64,000 nt of DNA, taken from positions 62,001 to 126,000 of the forward strand of contig CAJUQA010000001.1 in the NCBI GenBank assembly GCA_910588375.1, read 5' to 3'. Below, piece after piece: positions 13,733 through 23,051 of this stretch; position 1 is the first letter of the stretch, and the number at the start of each line of letters is the position of its first letter. The position numbers were made by a program, and so were the translations under genes. The notes under the pieces are model-generated. The model was not told where the DNA came from, made no database searches, and worked only from the letters and a program-made list of their open reading frames with translations. The DNA is from an uncultured Odoribacter sp. GTDB taxonomy: Bacteria; Bacteroidota; Bacteroidia; Bacteroidales; Marinifilaceae.

Positions 13733-15088
13733 ATGAAAATGAAAGGGTTTGCTATATTAATCATTTTTTGTACAGCTATTATGGGAGAAGGGTATGGGCA
13801 GGATACTCTTCGTAAATGGGATTTGAAAAATTGTATCGACTATGCTTTAGAGCATAACATACAGATAAAAAAATCGAAAATCTCTTTGGAAGAAAGCCGG
13901 GAAAATACCCTTCAGGCGAAATCGCAATTATTTCCTTCCCTCTCTTTTTCCACCGGACATGACTTGGTAAATCGTCCTTATTCCAACCAGGAAACAAACG
14001 GAGACAAAAACAGTTATTCAGGCAATTACGGACTCAACTCATCCGTAGCTTTATATAACGGAGGAAAACTTCGTTTGGGCATCCGGCAGCAGGAATTATC
14101 GGATAAGATACAGGAATTATATATCCGGGAGGCAGGGAATAACATTCAGGTATCCATAACTGAAAGTTATTTGCAGATACTGTATGCCGCAGAATCTGTA
14201 GAAATTAATCGGAACACCGTGGAAATCTCCGAGGCACAATGTGAACGGGCCAAACAATTACTGGAGGCTGGTTCTGTCTCCCGGAGCGATGTAGCTCAGT
14301 TGATTTCACAATATAGCAGTGACAAATACCAGTTGGTAGCAGCCCGTTCTGCTTTGGAAGAACAAAAATTGGTATTGAAACAATTGTTGGAATTAAATTT
14401 GAGAGACGAGATGCACGTGTTTATTCCGAAATTGTCGGAAGAGGATGTTATGCGTTCGTTGCCTTCAAAAGAGGAGGCGTATGCGGCGGCATTGGCCTAT
14501 ATGCCGGAAATTGAAAGTAGCCGTTTGGCTGTGGAATCGGCCGGTTACGATGTGGATATAGCCCGTTCCGGTTATTTGCCTTCATTGAACCTCAGTGCCG
14601 GAATCGGTACCAGTCACCTATCGGGCACCGGAAATTCATTCGGTAATCAGGTAAAACACAATTTCAATGAAAGCATCGGGGTGACACTCAATGTGCCGAT
14701 TTATAGCAGACATCAGAATAAATCGGCGGTTAAACTTGCGCAATTGAAAGTGGAAAATGCCGGTCTTGATTATTTGGATGCGCAAAAAGAAATATTGAAG
14801 ACCGTTGAAACCGTTTATCTGGATGCACTTACCTATCAGAATCGTTATCTGGCTGCGGTGGAAAGTGTCAATTCGGCAAAAATCAGTTATGATTTGATAC
14901 AAGAGCAATTTAATCTGGGAATGAAAAACACCGTTGAACTGCTGACGGAGAAAAATAACTTTTTATCTGCGCAACAGGAAATGATACAGGCAAAATACAT
15001 GGCTGTCCTGAGCTATCAGTTATTAAACTTTTATCAGGGCAAGGGTATGGATTTGCTGACGAAGGATACGGACGGTAGAATGGAATAA
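13733..15088 (+). CDS. TolC-family outer membrane efflux protein
   Basis: A 451-residue outer membrane channel protein with a signal peptide (residues 1-22, GYGQ end). The mature part has the TolC internal duplication: two long alpha-helical hairpin regions with L-x-x-A-x-x-x-N-x-x-[IL] starts (residues about 30 and 255) separated by beta-strand pairs (SLSFSTGHDLV, SLNLSAGIGTS). It forms the outer membrane exit duct for the adaptor and ABC permease encoded next. First gene of the efflux operon. Confidence 0.9.
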   Translation: MKMKGFAILIIFCTAIMGEGYGQDTLRKWDLKNCIDYALEHNIQIKKSKISLEESRENTLQAKSQLFPSLSFSTGHDLVNRPYSNQETNGDKNSYSGNYGLNSSVALYNGGKLRLGIRQQELSDKIQELYIREAGNNIQVSITESYLQILYAAESVEINRNTVEISEAQCERAKQLLEAGSVSRSDVAQLISQYSSDKYQLVAARSALEEQKLVLKQLLELNLRDEMHVFIPKLSEEDVMRSLPSKEEAYAAALAYMPEIESSRLAVESAGYDVDIARSGYLPSLNLSAGIGTSHLSGTGNSFGNQVKHNFNESIGVTLNVPIYSRHQNKSAVKLAQLKVENAGLDYLDAQKEILKTVETVYLDALTYQNRYLAAVESVNSAKISYDLIQEQFNLGMKNTVELLTEKNNFLSAQQEMIQAKYMAVLSYQLLNFYQGKGMDLLTKDTDGRME

Positions 15089-15113
15089 AAAGTATAATCA
15101 TAATAACAATACA

Positions 15114-16319
15114 ATGGAAAGAAGAAAAAGCATAACGGGAGCAGTGGTAGCCATCATATTGGCGGGATGTGGTGTATGTTTTCAGCAATGTTCCGATGCC
15201 CGACGGATTCAGTGGACAACAGAACAGGTGAAGAAAAATGTAATGTCGAATATGGTAACGGCCACAGGAACCGTGGAACCTGTCACCAACGTGGAAGTCG
15301 GCACCCAGGTATCGGGTATCATAGATAAAATATATGTCGACTACAACAGCGTGGTAAAAAAAGGGCAGTTGCTGGCCGAAATGGATAAAGTGACTCTTCA
15401 GGCCGAATTGCAATCACAGGAAGCTCAATTGGCAAACGCCAAAGCCGAATACGATTATCAACAAAAAAACTATGCCCGCAGTCAGGTCCTTTATGAGAAA
15501 AAATTGATTAGCGACACGGAATACGAGACAAATCTCTATAACTACGAAAAAGCCAAAAGTGCTTATGACAAATCCCAGGCCGATATAGTGAAAGTAAGGC
15601 GTAATTTGGGCTATGCTGTCATTACAAGTCCGATTGACGGAGTGGTAATCAGCCGGGAAGTAGAAGAAGGACAGACTGTAGCGGCGGGTTTTGAAACTCC
15701 GACACTGTTTAACATTGCCAAAGACTTGACCGAGATGCAGGTGATTGCCGATGTCGACGAGGCGGATATAGGACAGGTGGCTGATGGACAACGGGTCACC
15801 TTTGAGGTGGATGCGTATCCTAACGACGTTTTTGAAGGCATAGTGACACAAGTGCGTTTGGAAGCTACGGTCGAATCGAATGTTGTGACATACGAAGTGG
15901 TAATTAGTGCGCCGAATCCCGATTTGAAACTAAAACCGGGGCTGACGGCAACTGTGACCATCTACACATTAGAAAAGGAAAATGTATTGGCGGTTCCTTC
16001 CAAAGCATTGAAATTCATTCCGGATCAGGCATTAATCTCGGAAAACGGGATAGATATGCACAGCCTTTCTGCTCAAAATACGGTATTGCAAAAAACGCTT
16101 TGGGTAAAAAAAGGAGAAACCTTGGAAGAACGGGAAGTAAAAACCGGAACCTCCAGCGGTTCTTTGATAGAAATTACAGAAGGAATCAGTGAAGGCGAAG
16201 AAGTAGTGCTTGGAATGGAATTGGCAAAAGGTAGAAAACAATCCGTTGACGCACAGGAAGAAAGAGGAGGGGGCAGTCCTTTCATGCCGACACCTCCGGG
16301 AAAGAAAAAGAAAAATTGA
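15114..16319 (+). CDS. Periplasmic adaptor subunit (MacA/HlyD-like)
   Basis: A 401-residue membrane-fusion protein. It has an N-terminal membrane anchor (AVVAIILAGCGVCFQQC; the Cys could make it a lipoprotein), a biotinyl-lipoyl half (VEVGTQVSGIIDKIYVDYNS, about 60-80), a coiled-coil hairpin of about 60 residues (95-160), the second lipoyl half (ITSPIDGVVISREVEEGQTV, about 170) and a beta-barrel/MP domain. The C-terminus is Gly/Pro/Lys-rich. It bridges the inner-membrane ABC permease and the TolC duct, as in MacAB-TolC. Confidence 0.88.
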   Translation: MERRKSITGAVVAIILAGCGVCFQQCSDARRIQWTTEQVKKNVMSNMVTATGTVEPVTNVEVGTQVSGIIDKIYVDYNSVVKKGQLLAEMDKVTLQAELQSQEAQLANAKAEYDYQQKNYARSQVLYEKKLISDTEYETNLYNYEKAKSAYDKSQADIVKVRRNLGYAVITSPIDGVVISREVEEGQTVAAGFETPTLFNIAKDLTEMQVIADVDEADIGQVADGQRVTFEVDAYPNDVFEGIVTQVRLEATVESNVVTYEVVISAPNPDLKLKPGLTATVTIYTLEKENVLAVPSKALKFIPDQALISENGIDMHSLSAQNTVLQKTLWVKKGETLEEREVKTGTSSGSLIEITEGISEGEEVVLGMELAKGRKQSVDAQEERGGGSPFMPTPPGKKKKN

Positions 16320-16323
16320 TACG

Positions 16324-17082
16324 ATGATAAGTGAGGATAGCATGAATGCCATTATAGAACTAAAAGATATAAAAAGGGATTTTCAGGTAGGTACGGAGAC
16401 CGTACATGCCCTTCGCGGAATCTCTTTTGTTATCCGGTCGGGTGAATTTGTGACGATTATGGGAACCAGTGGTTCCGGAAAATCAACCCTCTTGAATCTG
16501 TTGGGGTGTTTGGACACTCCCACATCGGGAGAATATCGGTTGGACGGAATTTCGGTAAGACAAATGGGAAAAAATGAACGTGCGGAACTGCGTAATCACA
16601 AAATCGGTTTTATATTCCAGTCTTACAACCTGTTGCCGAAGACAACATCCATCGAAAATGTGGAATTGCCCTTAATGTACAATTCCGGAATATCAGCCCG
16701 ACAGCGGGAAGCTAAAGCAATCGCGGCACTGGAAGCCGTCGGATTGAAAAACAGGCTTTACCATAAATCGAACCAAATGTCCGGAGGGCAGCAGCAGCGG
16801 GTGGCGATAGCCCGCGCACTGGTCAATGATCCGGTACTGATACTTGCCGATGAGGCGACGGGAAATCTGGATACGCGGACTTCTTTTGAAATCTTGGTAT
16901 TGTTACAGGAACTGCATGCAAAAGGGAGAACAATTGTATTCGTTACCCACAATCCCGAATTGGCGGATTATAGCAGCCGGACAATCGTGCTGAAAGACGG
17001 GCGGGTAGTACAAGATACAACCAATCAATGTATAGCTTCTGCGCGGGAAACCTTGGAAAAATTACCTGTTGCGGAAGATTGA
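16324..17082 (+). CDS. ABC transporter ATP-binding protein (MacB/LolD-type)
   Basis: The ATG at 16324, 4 bp after the adaptor stop, gives 252 residues; the longer frame from 16210 overlaps the adaptor and is rejected. Walker A is GTSGSGKST, the Q-loop is IFQSYNLLPKTT, the signature is MSGGQQQRVAIARALV, Walker B is LILADEATGNLD, and the H-loop is VTHNPELA. It powers the permease encoded 20 bp downstream. MacB of enterobacteria has both parts fused; here they are split. Confidence 0.92.
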   Translation: MISEDSMNAIIELKDIKRDFQVGTETVHALRGISFVIRSGEFVTIMGTSGSGKSTLLNLLGCLDTPTSGEYRLDGISVRQMGKNERAELRNHKIGFIFQSYNLLPKTTSIENVELPLMYNSGISARQREAKAIAALEAVGLKNRLYHKSNQMSGGQQQRVAIARALVNDPVLILADEATGNLDTRTSFEILVLLQELHAKGRTIVFVTHNPELADYSSRTIVLKDGRVVQDTTNQCIASARETLEKLPVAED

Positions 17083-17102
17083 GACAATAAATAAAATGGA
17101 TT

Positions 17103-18323
17103 ATGAATTTTGCAAACTTGCTCAGAATAGCCCTCAGGGCATTGAACAATAATAAGATGCGTGGATTTCTTACCATGCTGGGAATTATTATCGGTGTAGC
17201 ATCCGTGATTACGATGCTGGCCATCGGACAAGGCTCTAAACGGAGCATCCGGGCGCAGATTGCGGAAATGGGTTCAAATATGATTATGATACATCCGGGT
17301 GCCGATAGGCGGGGAGGCGTGAGATTGGATGCTTCGGCCATGCAGAGTCTGAAACTGGAAGATTATAAAGCGATTGTGAATGAAACCCGCTACGTTTCTG
17401 CTTGCTCTCCATCGGTCAGCAGCAGCGGCCAAGTGATATTCGGAGCCAATAATTACCCCACTTCCGTTTACGGGGTGATCCGGGATTATCTGGATATCCG
17501 GAAATATACGGTCATGAAAGGGGATGTATTTTCGGAGCAGGACATTGTCACCTCGGCAAAAGTTTGCCTGGTAGGGAAAACCATAGTCGATAATTTATTT
17601 ACAAATGGAGAAGAGCCTGTCGGGAAAATCATCCGTTTTAATAAAATACCCTTTTTAATTGTAGGGGTATTGACACCTAAAGGCTACAATACCATGGGAA
17701 TGGACCAGGACGACCTTATCTTGGCTCCCTATACCACGATACAGAAACGGGTGTTGGCCATTACTCATTTACAGAGCATTTTCTGTTCTGCCCTCACGGA
17801 AGAACTGACGGAAGAAGCTCAAGAAGAAATTACGGGTATCCTGCGTCGCAACCATAAATTAAAAGAAACGGCGGAAGATGATTTCAACATCCGTTCACAA
17901 CAGGAACTGAGTACGATGATGAATTCAACGACAGACATGATGACCATGTTATTGGCGTGTATTGCAGGTATATCCCTGCTGGTAGGGGGAATCGGTATCA
18001 TGAATATCATGTACGTCTCCGTGACGGAACGTACAAGGGAAATCGGCTTGCGTATGTCCATTGGGGCCAAAGGGCGGGACATACTGGCGCAATTCCTCAT
18101 AGAAGCCATACTAATCAGTGTGACGGGGGGAATTCTGGGCGTCATTCTGGGAATGGGAGCTGCCTGGTGTGTAAAAATAGTTGTCGGTTGGCCTGTGTAC
18201 ATTCAGCTTTATTCCGTTATTTTGTCATTTGTTGTATGTACCGTGACGGGAATCTTTTTCGGATGGTATCCGGCGCAGAAAGCTTCTAACCTGGATCCGA
18301 TAGAGGCGATTCGTTACGAATAA
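17103..18323 (+). CDS. ABC transporter permease (MacB/FtsX family)
   Basis: A 406-residue permease with the type VII ABC layout: TM1 at about residues 20-42 (MLGIIIGVASVITMLAIGQG), a large periplasmic domain of about 230 residues, then three TM helices near the C-terminus (about 282-304, 330-352, 368-390). The FtsX-type RTREIGLRMSIGAKGRDI loop between TM2 and TM3 is typical. It works as mechanotransmission machinery with the TolC and adaptor proteins to expel peptides, lipids or drugs; the substrate is not evident. Confidence 0.9.
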   Translation: MNFANLLRIALRALNNNKMRGFLTMLGIIIGVASVITMLAIGQGSKRSIRAQIAEMGSNMIMIHPGADRRGGVRLDASAMQSLKLEDYKAIVNETRYVSACSPSVSSSGQVIFGANNYPTSVYGVIRDYLDIRKYTVMKGDVFSEQDIVTSAKVCLVGKTIVDNLFTNGEEPVGKIIRFNKIPFLIVGVLTPKGYNTMGMDQDDLILAPYTTIQKRVLAITHLQSIFCSALTEELTEEAQEEITGILRRNHKLKETAEDDFNIRSQQELSTMMNSTTDMMTMLLACIAGISLLVGGIGIMNIMYVSVTERTREIGLRMSIGAKGRDILAQFLIEAILISVTGGILGVILGMGAAWCVKIVVGWPVYIQLYSVILSFVVCTVTGIFFGWYPAQKASNLDPIEAIRYE

Positions 18324-18343
18324 TCCGCTGGAAACTGAAATAT

Positions 18344-19375
18344 ATGGGAGACAATAAAAAAGCTTTGCAGATTCCGATCCACTTGATCGGTTGGGGAATT
18401 ACATTCTGTTTTCCCCTTTTCTTTGCTTCCAAAGAAGGAATGAACTGGAACAGTTATCTGGGATACTTTTTTATCCCGATAGCTTTTATGCTTGTATTTT
18501 ATTCCAACTATTTCCTATTGATAGACAAACTGCTTTTCCGGAAAAAAATGCTGCAATTCATCATTTTGAATATTGCATTAATACTACTGGTCGAACTTTG
18601 TCTTGATTGGTGGATGCACTACCACTCCGCTCATTTAATGCCTCCCAATATAAGGCGGCCGCATCCGCCGAAATCAATGATTGTCATTCGCGACTACATA
18701 TTGATGATACTTGTAGCTGCGTTGAGTGTGGCTATAAAAATGACCGGCAACTGGTATCGTTTGGAATCTGAACGGAAAGAACTGGAAAAGGGAAGGGCGG
18801 AGGCCGAACTGAAAAATCTGAAAAACCAGTTAAATCCGCATTTCTTATTTAATACCTTGAACAACATTTATTCCCTCATATCCTTCAGTCCCGAAGAGGC
18901 CCAGTATGCCGTGCATGATTTAAGCCGTTTGCTGCGTTATGTGCTGTACGACAACAATCAGAACATAGTGCCTTTGATGAAAGAAGTGGAATTCATCAAT
19001 AACTACATCGCTCTAATGAAAATCCGCCTCCCGAAAAATGTTTCTCTGGAAACGGATATTTCGGTGGAAAATAATATATTCGTAGCTCCGCTTCTGTTTA
19101 TCACTTTAATAGAGAATGCATTTAAACACGGGGTGAGCCAAAGAGCCTCCTCCTTTATTAAAGTTGAATTGAAGACACTGGACCGGGGGGAAATATACTG
19201 TCGTATTGAAAACAGTTTCTTTCCTAAAGACCGGCAGGATAAAAGCGGATCGGGCATCGGTTTGGAAAATCTGAAAAAAAGGCTGGCCCTGCTTTATCCT
19301 CACCGGCATCGGTTAAACACGGAAGTGCGGGAAGGCCGTTATATTACGGAACTGAGAATAAAGGTTGATAAATGA
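18344..19375 (+). CDS. LytS/YehU-type sensor histidine kinase
   Basis: A 343-residue membrane kinase with four N-terminal TM segments (about residues 12-30, 40-60, 70-90, 120-140), then a short coiled coil and the His_kinase domain with the phospho-acceptor NQLNPHFLFNTLNNIYSLI (about residues 163-181). An HATPase_c domain follows, with IENAFKHG and GSGIGLENLKKRL. There is no large periplasmic sensor, so it probably senses membrane or transporter state. It overlaps its response regulator by 4 nt and lies in the efflux operon. Confidence 0.9.
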   Translation: MGDNKKALQIPIHLIGWGITFCFPLFFASKEGMNWNSYLGYFFIPIAFMLVFYSNYFLLIDKLLFRKKMLQFIILNIALILLVELCLDWWMHYHSAHLMPPNIRRPHPPKSMIVIRDYILMILVAALSVAIKMTGNWYRLESERKELEKGRAEAELKNLKNQLNPHFLFNTLNNIYSLISFSPEEAQYAVHDLSRLLRYVLYDNNQNIVPLMKEVEFINNYIALMKIRLPKNVSLETDISVENNIFVAPLLFITLIENAFKHGVSQRASSFIKVELKTLDRGEIYCRIENSFFPKDRQDKSGSGIGLENLKKRLALLYPHRHRLNTEVREGRYITELRIKVDK

Positions 19376-20079
19376 ATCTGACTTGTTGTATAATCGATGA
19401 TGAACCGCTGGCACTCGATATGTTGGAGAGCTATGTGGAAAAAACGCCTTTTCTAACCCTTTGCGGTAAATTTTCCGGGGCCTTGCAGGCGATGGAAACA
19501 CTCTCTTTCGATACGGTCGACCTATTATTTCTGGATATTCAGATGCCGGACTTGAACGGACTGGAATTTTCGCGGATTATCGGAGACAAAATCCGTATCG
19601 TCTTTACGACTGCATTCGAACAATATGCCGTCGATAGCTACAAAGTGAACGCCTTGGATTATTTGTTGAAACCGATCAGTTATCCCGACTTCCTGCAAGC
19701 TGCCAATAAAGCATTGCGATGGTACGAAATGCTGCGCTCCGGTTCTGGAAACAGTGACGTAACCAGTATATTTGTAAAAACGGATTATAAACTTCTGCAA
19801 ATTGATCTGAAAGATATTTTGTATGTAGAAGGATTGAAAGACTATGTGAAAATATACATTGAAAAAGAAAATCAGCCGATAATCTCGTTGATGAGCATGA
19901 AATCCCTGGAAGATTTATTGCCCGCCCAGCGTTTTATCCGGGTACATCGTTCATACATTGTACAGACCTCAAAAATCAAAGTTGTGGAACGAAACCGCAT
20001 CGTCTTTGGAAAACAGCATATTCCCGTATCCGATTCATACAAAGAAAAATTTATGGCTTTTCTCAATGAAAGAAGATAG
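19372..20079 (+). CDS. LytTR-family response regulator
   Basis: A 235-residue regulator: receiver domain at residues 1-120 (CCIIDDEPLA acidic pocket, phospho-acceptor Asp in LLFLDIQMPDLNG, Lys in LDYLLKP) and LytTR DNA-binding domain at about 135-232 (K-T-D-Y-K-L-L-Q-I-D-L-x-D-I-L-Y-V-E-G, RVHRSYIV). LytTR proteins bind direct repeats. Overlap with the kinase gene shows a paired system, probably controlling the efflux genes of its own operon. Confidence 0.92.
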   Translation: MNLTCCIIDDEPLALDMLESYVEKTPFLTLCGKFSGALQAMETLSFDTVDLLFLDIQMPDLNGLEFSRIIGDKIRIVFTTAFEQYAVDSYKVNALDYLLKPISYPDFLQAANKALRWYEMLRSGSGNSDVTSIFVKTDYKLLQIDLKDILYVEGLKDYVKIYIEKENQPIISLMSMKSLEDLLPAQRFIRVHRSYIVQTSKIKVVERNRIVFGKQHIPVSDSYKEKFMAFLNERR

Positions 20080-20113
20080 CGGTTTCCATACCATCGGGTT
20101 GTGCGTATGCCAA

Positions 20114-22171
20114 TCAGTCTTTCGCAGTCGTTTCTTTAAGGCCGGAGCGTTCCAGTAAAGCATCTACCGAAGGCTTGCGTCCCCGGAAACGCACATAGAG
20201 CTTCATCGGATGTTCCGAACCGCCTTTTTCCAAAATGTTCTTACGGAACGATTCTGCTGTTTTCCGGTCGAAAATACCTCGTTCCTTAAAGAGGGAAAAC
20301 GCGTCGGCATCCAGCACTTCCGCCCATTTATAACTGTAATAGCCGGCGGCATATCCTCCGTCAAAAATATGGCCGAACGTCGTCGAAAAACAACTTCCGT
20401 CGACTGCCGGGAAAATCTCCGTCGGCCGCATGGCTTGTTCTTCAAACCGGCATATCGGTTCTGTCACCGGAGCGGTTATACTGTGCCAGGCCATATCCAC
20501 CATACCGAAACTCAATTGGCGGTCACATTGGTATCCGCTCTGGAAATTGGCGGCCTCCCGGAGTTTGTCGATATATTCCCGGGGAATCTTTTCCCCCGTT
20601 TCATAATGGACAGCCCATTCGTCCAGCCACGCTTTTTCTATCGCCCAATTCTCCATCAGCTGGGAGGGAAGTTCCACAAAATCGCGGTACACATTGGTAC
20701 CTGCCGTTGAATTGTAAGTATTTCGGGACAACATCCCGTGCAGGGCATGTCCGAACTCGTGCAAAAAAGTGGTCACCTCGTCAAACGTCAACAGCGACGG
20801 CTTATCCGGAGTAGGTTTGGTAAAATTCATTACCAGAGAAACCAAAGGACGTACATCCTTTCCCTCTTCTTGGTGCTGAGTACGGAATTCCGTCATCCAG
20901 GCTCCGCCGTTTTTATTATCCCGAGGGAAAAAATCTGTATAGAGGACGGCCAAAAAACGATTGTCAGCATCATACACCTCAAACGTTTTTACATCGGGAT
21001 GATATTTGGGAATATTCCGGACCTCTTTGAAATTCAAGCCATACAACCGGTGTGCCAGTCCGAATATCCCCTCCTGGACATTCTCCAGACGGAAATACGG
21101 TTTAAGCATCTCATCGTCCAGTGTATACCTGGCCTGTTTCAGTTTATTGGAATAATAAGCCCAGTCCCAACGTTGTAAAACATCCGTGAATCCTTGCTCC
21201 CTGGCCCACTCCCCGACTTCCTCTTTTTCCTTTAACGCTGCGGGATGGGAAGCAGAAAAAAGATGTTGCAGAAAATGATTCACCTCTGCCGGTGATTCGG
21301 CCATGCGGTCGGATAACACATAGTCGGCATATGTCTCATAACCGAGCAGACGGGCTTTCTCCAACCGGAGGGCGGTAATTTTCCGGATAATTTCAGTATT
21401 ATTACGGGAATTGTCGCGATTGCAACGGGAACTGTAAGCTTTGAACATCTTCTCCCGCAACTCCCTGTTATCCGCATACTTCATAAAAGGAACATAACTG
21501 GGGGCATGCAGCGTAAAAATCCAGCCCTCTTTCCCTTTTTCCTTGGCCGTCAGGGCTGCGGCTTCACGTATGCTCTCCGGTAATCCGGCAAGCTCATCCG
21601 GGACTGTCAGGTGCAACTCGAAAGCATTGGTCTCCGCCAACAGATTTTCTTCAAATTGCAAGCTTAAACGCGACAACTCGGAGGTAATCTCCCTGAATCT
21701 CTTCTGGGCGTTTCCGGTCAGATTGGCACCTCCCCGGATAAAAGATTTCCACGTATCCTCCAACAAGGTGCGTTGTTCGGGTGTCAGCGACTCGCGCGGT
21801 GTATTTTCGTACACACTTTTTACCCGTTGGAAAAGCCGGGGATTCATATAGATACTATTGCCGAAATCGGTCAGTTGCGGGGAAACTTTCTGTGCCGTTT
21901 CTTGCATCAGGGCATCCGTACAGGCCGAATTCAGATTGAAAAAAATAGCCGAAACCGTATTCAGCGCTTCCCCCGCATAGTCCAGTGCCGCAATGGTATT
22001 TTGGAAATCCGGTTCCTGCGGGGAATTGGCAATCTCCTCGATTGCGTGCAACGCCTCCGGAATGGCATGCCGGAAAGCAGGCTCGTAATCTTCCGTTTTT
22101 ATACTATCGAAAGGAGGTGTTTGCCACGGAGTGGTAAAAGATTCTAACAAAGGATTCACTCTATTTTTCAT
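20114..22171 (-). CDS. M3-family metallopeptidase (Dcp/OpdA-like)
   Basis: A 685-residue thimet-oligopeptidase-family enzyme without a signal peptide. The zinc site is HEFGHALHGM (about residue 462) and the downstream helix with the third ligand is N-V-Y-R-D-F-V-E-L-P-S-Q-L-M-E-N-W. The YAAGYYSYKWAEVLDADAF stretch near the C-terminus is the usual substrate-binding region. It resembles peptidyl-dipeptidase Dcp and oligopeptidase A and would trim cytosolic peptides. It is convergent with the LytTR operon (34 bp apart). Confidence 0.92.
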   Translation of the reverse strand: MKNRVNPLLESFTTPWQTPPFDSIKTEDYEPAFRHAIPEALHAIEEIANSPQEPDFQNTIAALDYAGEALNTVSAIFFNLNSACTDALMQETAQKVSPQLTDFGNSIYMNPRLFQRVKSVYENTPRESLTPEQRTLLEDTWKSFIRGGANLTGNAQKRFREITSELSRLSLQFEENLLAETNAFELHLTVPDELAGLPESIREAAALTAKEKGKEGWIFTLHAPSYVPFMKYADNRELREKMFKAYSSRCNRDNSRNNTEIIRKITALRLEKARLLGYETYADYVLSDRMAESPAEVNHFLQHLFSASHPAALKEKEEVGEWAREQGFTDVLQRWDWAYYSNKLKQARYTLDDEMLKPYFRLENVQEGIFGLAHRLYGLNFKEVRNIPKYHPDVKTFEVYDADNRFLAVLYTDFFPRDNKNGGAWMTEFRTQHQEEGKDVRPLVSLVMNFTKPTPDKPSLLTFDEVTTFLHEFGHALHGMLSRNTYNSTAGTNVYRDFVELPSQLMENWAIEKAWLDEWAVHYETGEKIPREYIDKLREAANFQSGYQCDRQLSFGMVDMAWHSITAPVTEPICRFEEQAMRPTEIFPAVDGSCFSTTFGHIFDGGYAAGYYSYKWAEVLDADAFSLFKERGIFDRKTAESFRKNILEKGGSEHPMKLYVRFRGRKPSVDALLERSGLKETTAKD

Positions 22172-22196
22172 ATTCTTCTTTCTTATTCCCGACCTT

Positions 22197-22204
22197 CAAA
22201 ATTA
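22197..22204 (-). promoter_or_regulatory. -7 element of the M3 peptidase gene
   Basis: The minus strand reads TAATTTTG (TAnnTTTG), 25 bp upstream of the start at 22171. Confidence 0.4.
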
Positions 22205-22320
22205 CAACTTTTCCGGCAAATATCATGTATTGCATTCCTTGTGTTGCCGTATCGAACGATTGCATTGAAAAATTGACAGGAATAGAAATTCTCCTTTTAA
22301 AGGATTAATTAAAATTATTG

Positions 22321-22328
22321 TATCTTTG
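22321..22328 (+). promoter_or_regulatory. -7 element of cmk
   Basis: TATCTTTG matches TAnnTTTG only 8 bp before the ATG at 22337, so the transcript should start within a few bases of the start codon (near-leaderless). Confidence 0.5.
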
Positions 22329-22336
22329 CAGGGATT

Positions 22337-23032
22337 ATGGAAAAAGAACGTAAATCATTGATTATCGCCGTGGATGGTCACTCCTCTACGGGAAAAAGTA
22401 CGGTGGCGAAACAACTGGCGGTCCGTTTGGGATACGTCTATATCGACACCGGGGCCATGTATCGTGCCGTGACCTTGCAGGCCATGCGGAACGGGTGGAT
22501 AGAGAACGGGAAAATTGATGAAAAAAGCCTGGCCGAAGGATTGTCCCGGACCTGTATCGATTTTAAATACGATGCGGAAACAGGCCGTTACGTCACCTAT
22601 CTGAACGGAGAGTGTGTGGAGCAGCAAATCCGGGGCATGGAAGTCTCCGGAAATGTGAGCGCTGTGTCCGGCCTGGGATTCGTTAGGAAAATGCTGGTGG
22701 AAAAACAGCGGGAAATGGGGAAAAACGGCGGCGTAGTCATGGACGGCAGGGACATCGGAAGTGTCGTCTTCCCGGATGCCGAAGTGAAATTCTTTATGAC
22801 GGCTTCCCCCGAAGTCAGGGCGAAAAGACGCTATGACGAACTGATACAGAAAGGGGAAAACGTTGACTACAAAGAAGTGGAAGACAATGTGCGCCAACGG
22901 GACTATCTGGACGAACATCGGCAGGAAAGCCCTTTGAGGAAAACGGAGGATGCTGTTTTAATCGACAACAGCCACATGACCATAGAGGAAGAGATTGAAT
23001 ACATGCTGGAAACCATCCGGCAGAAACAGTAA
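22337..23032 (+). CDS. cmk: Cytidylate kinase
   Basis: A 231-residue P-loop kinase. IAVDGHSSTGKSTVAKQLA (residues about 10-28) is the nucleotide-binding loop, YVYIDTGAMYRAVTL (35-49) the CMP-binding signature, and GVVMDGRDIGSVVFPDAEVK (about 132) the conserved DGRDIG motif. R-A-x-R-R forms the lid. It phosphorylates CMP and dCMP to diphosphates. The following ispH gene starts 19 bp after it, so the two are probably co-transcribed. Confidence 0.96.
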   Translation: MEKERKSLIIAVDGHSSTGKSTVAKQLAVRLGYVYIDTGAMYRAVTLQAMRNGWIENGKIDEKSLAEGLSRTCIDFKYDAETGRYVTYLNGECVEQQIRGMEVSGNVSAVSGLGFVRKMLVEKQREMGKNGGVVMDGRDIGSVVFPDAEVKFFMTASPEVRAKRRYDELIQKGENVDYKEVEDNVRQRDYLDEHRQESPLRKTEDAVLIDNSHMTIEEEIEYMLETIRQKQ

Positions 23033-23051
23033 AAAAGACGGAGGCGGAACA

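Noticed and set aside
16210..16323. Longer start of the ABC ATPase
   Set aside because: It overlaps the adaptor gene and adds basic residues not seen in the family; the ATG at 16324 fits the 4-bp gap.
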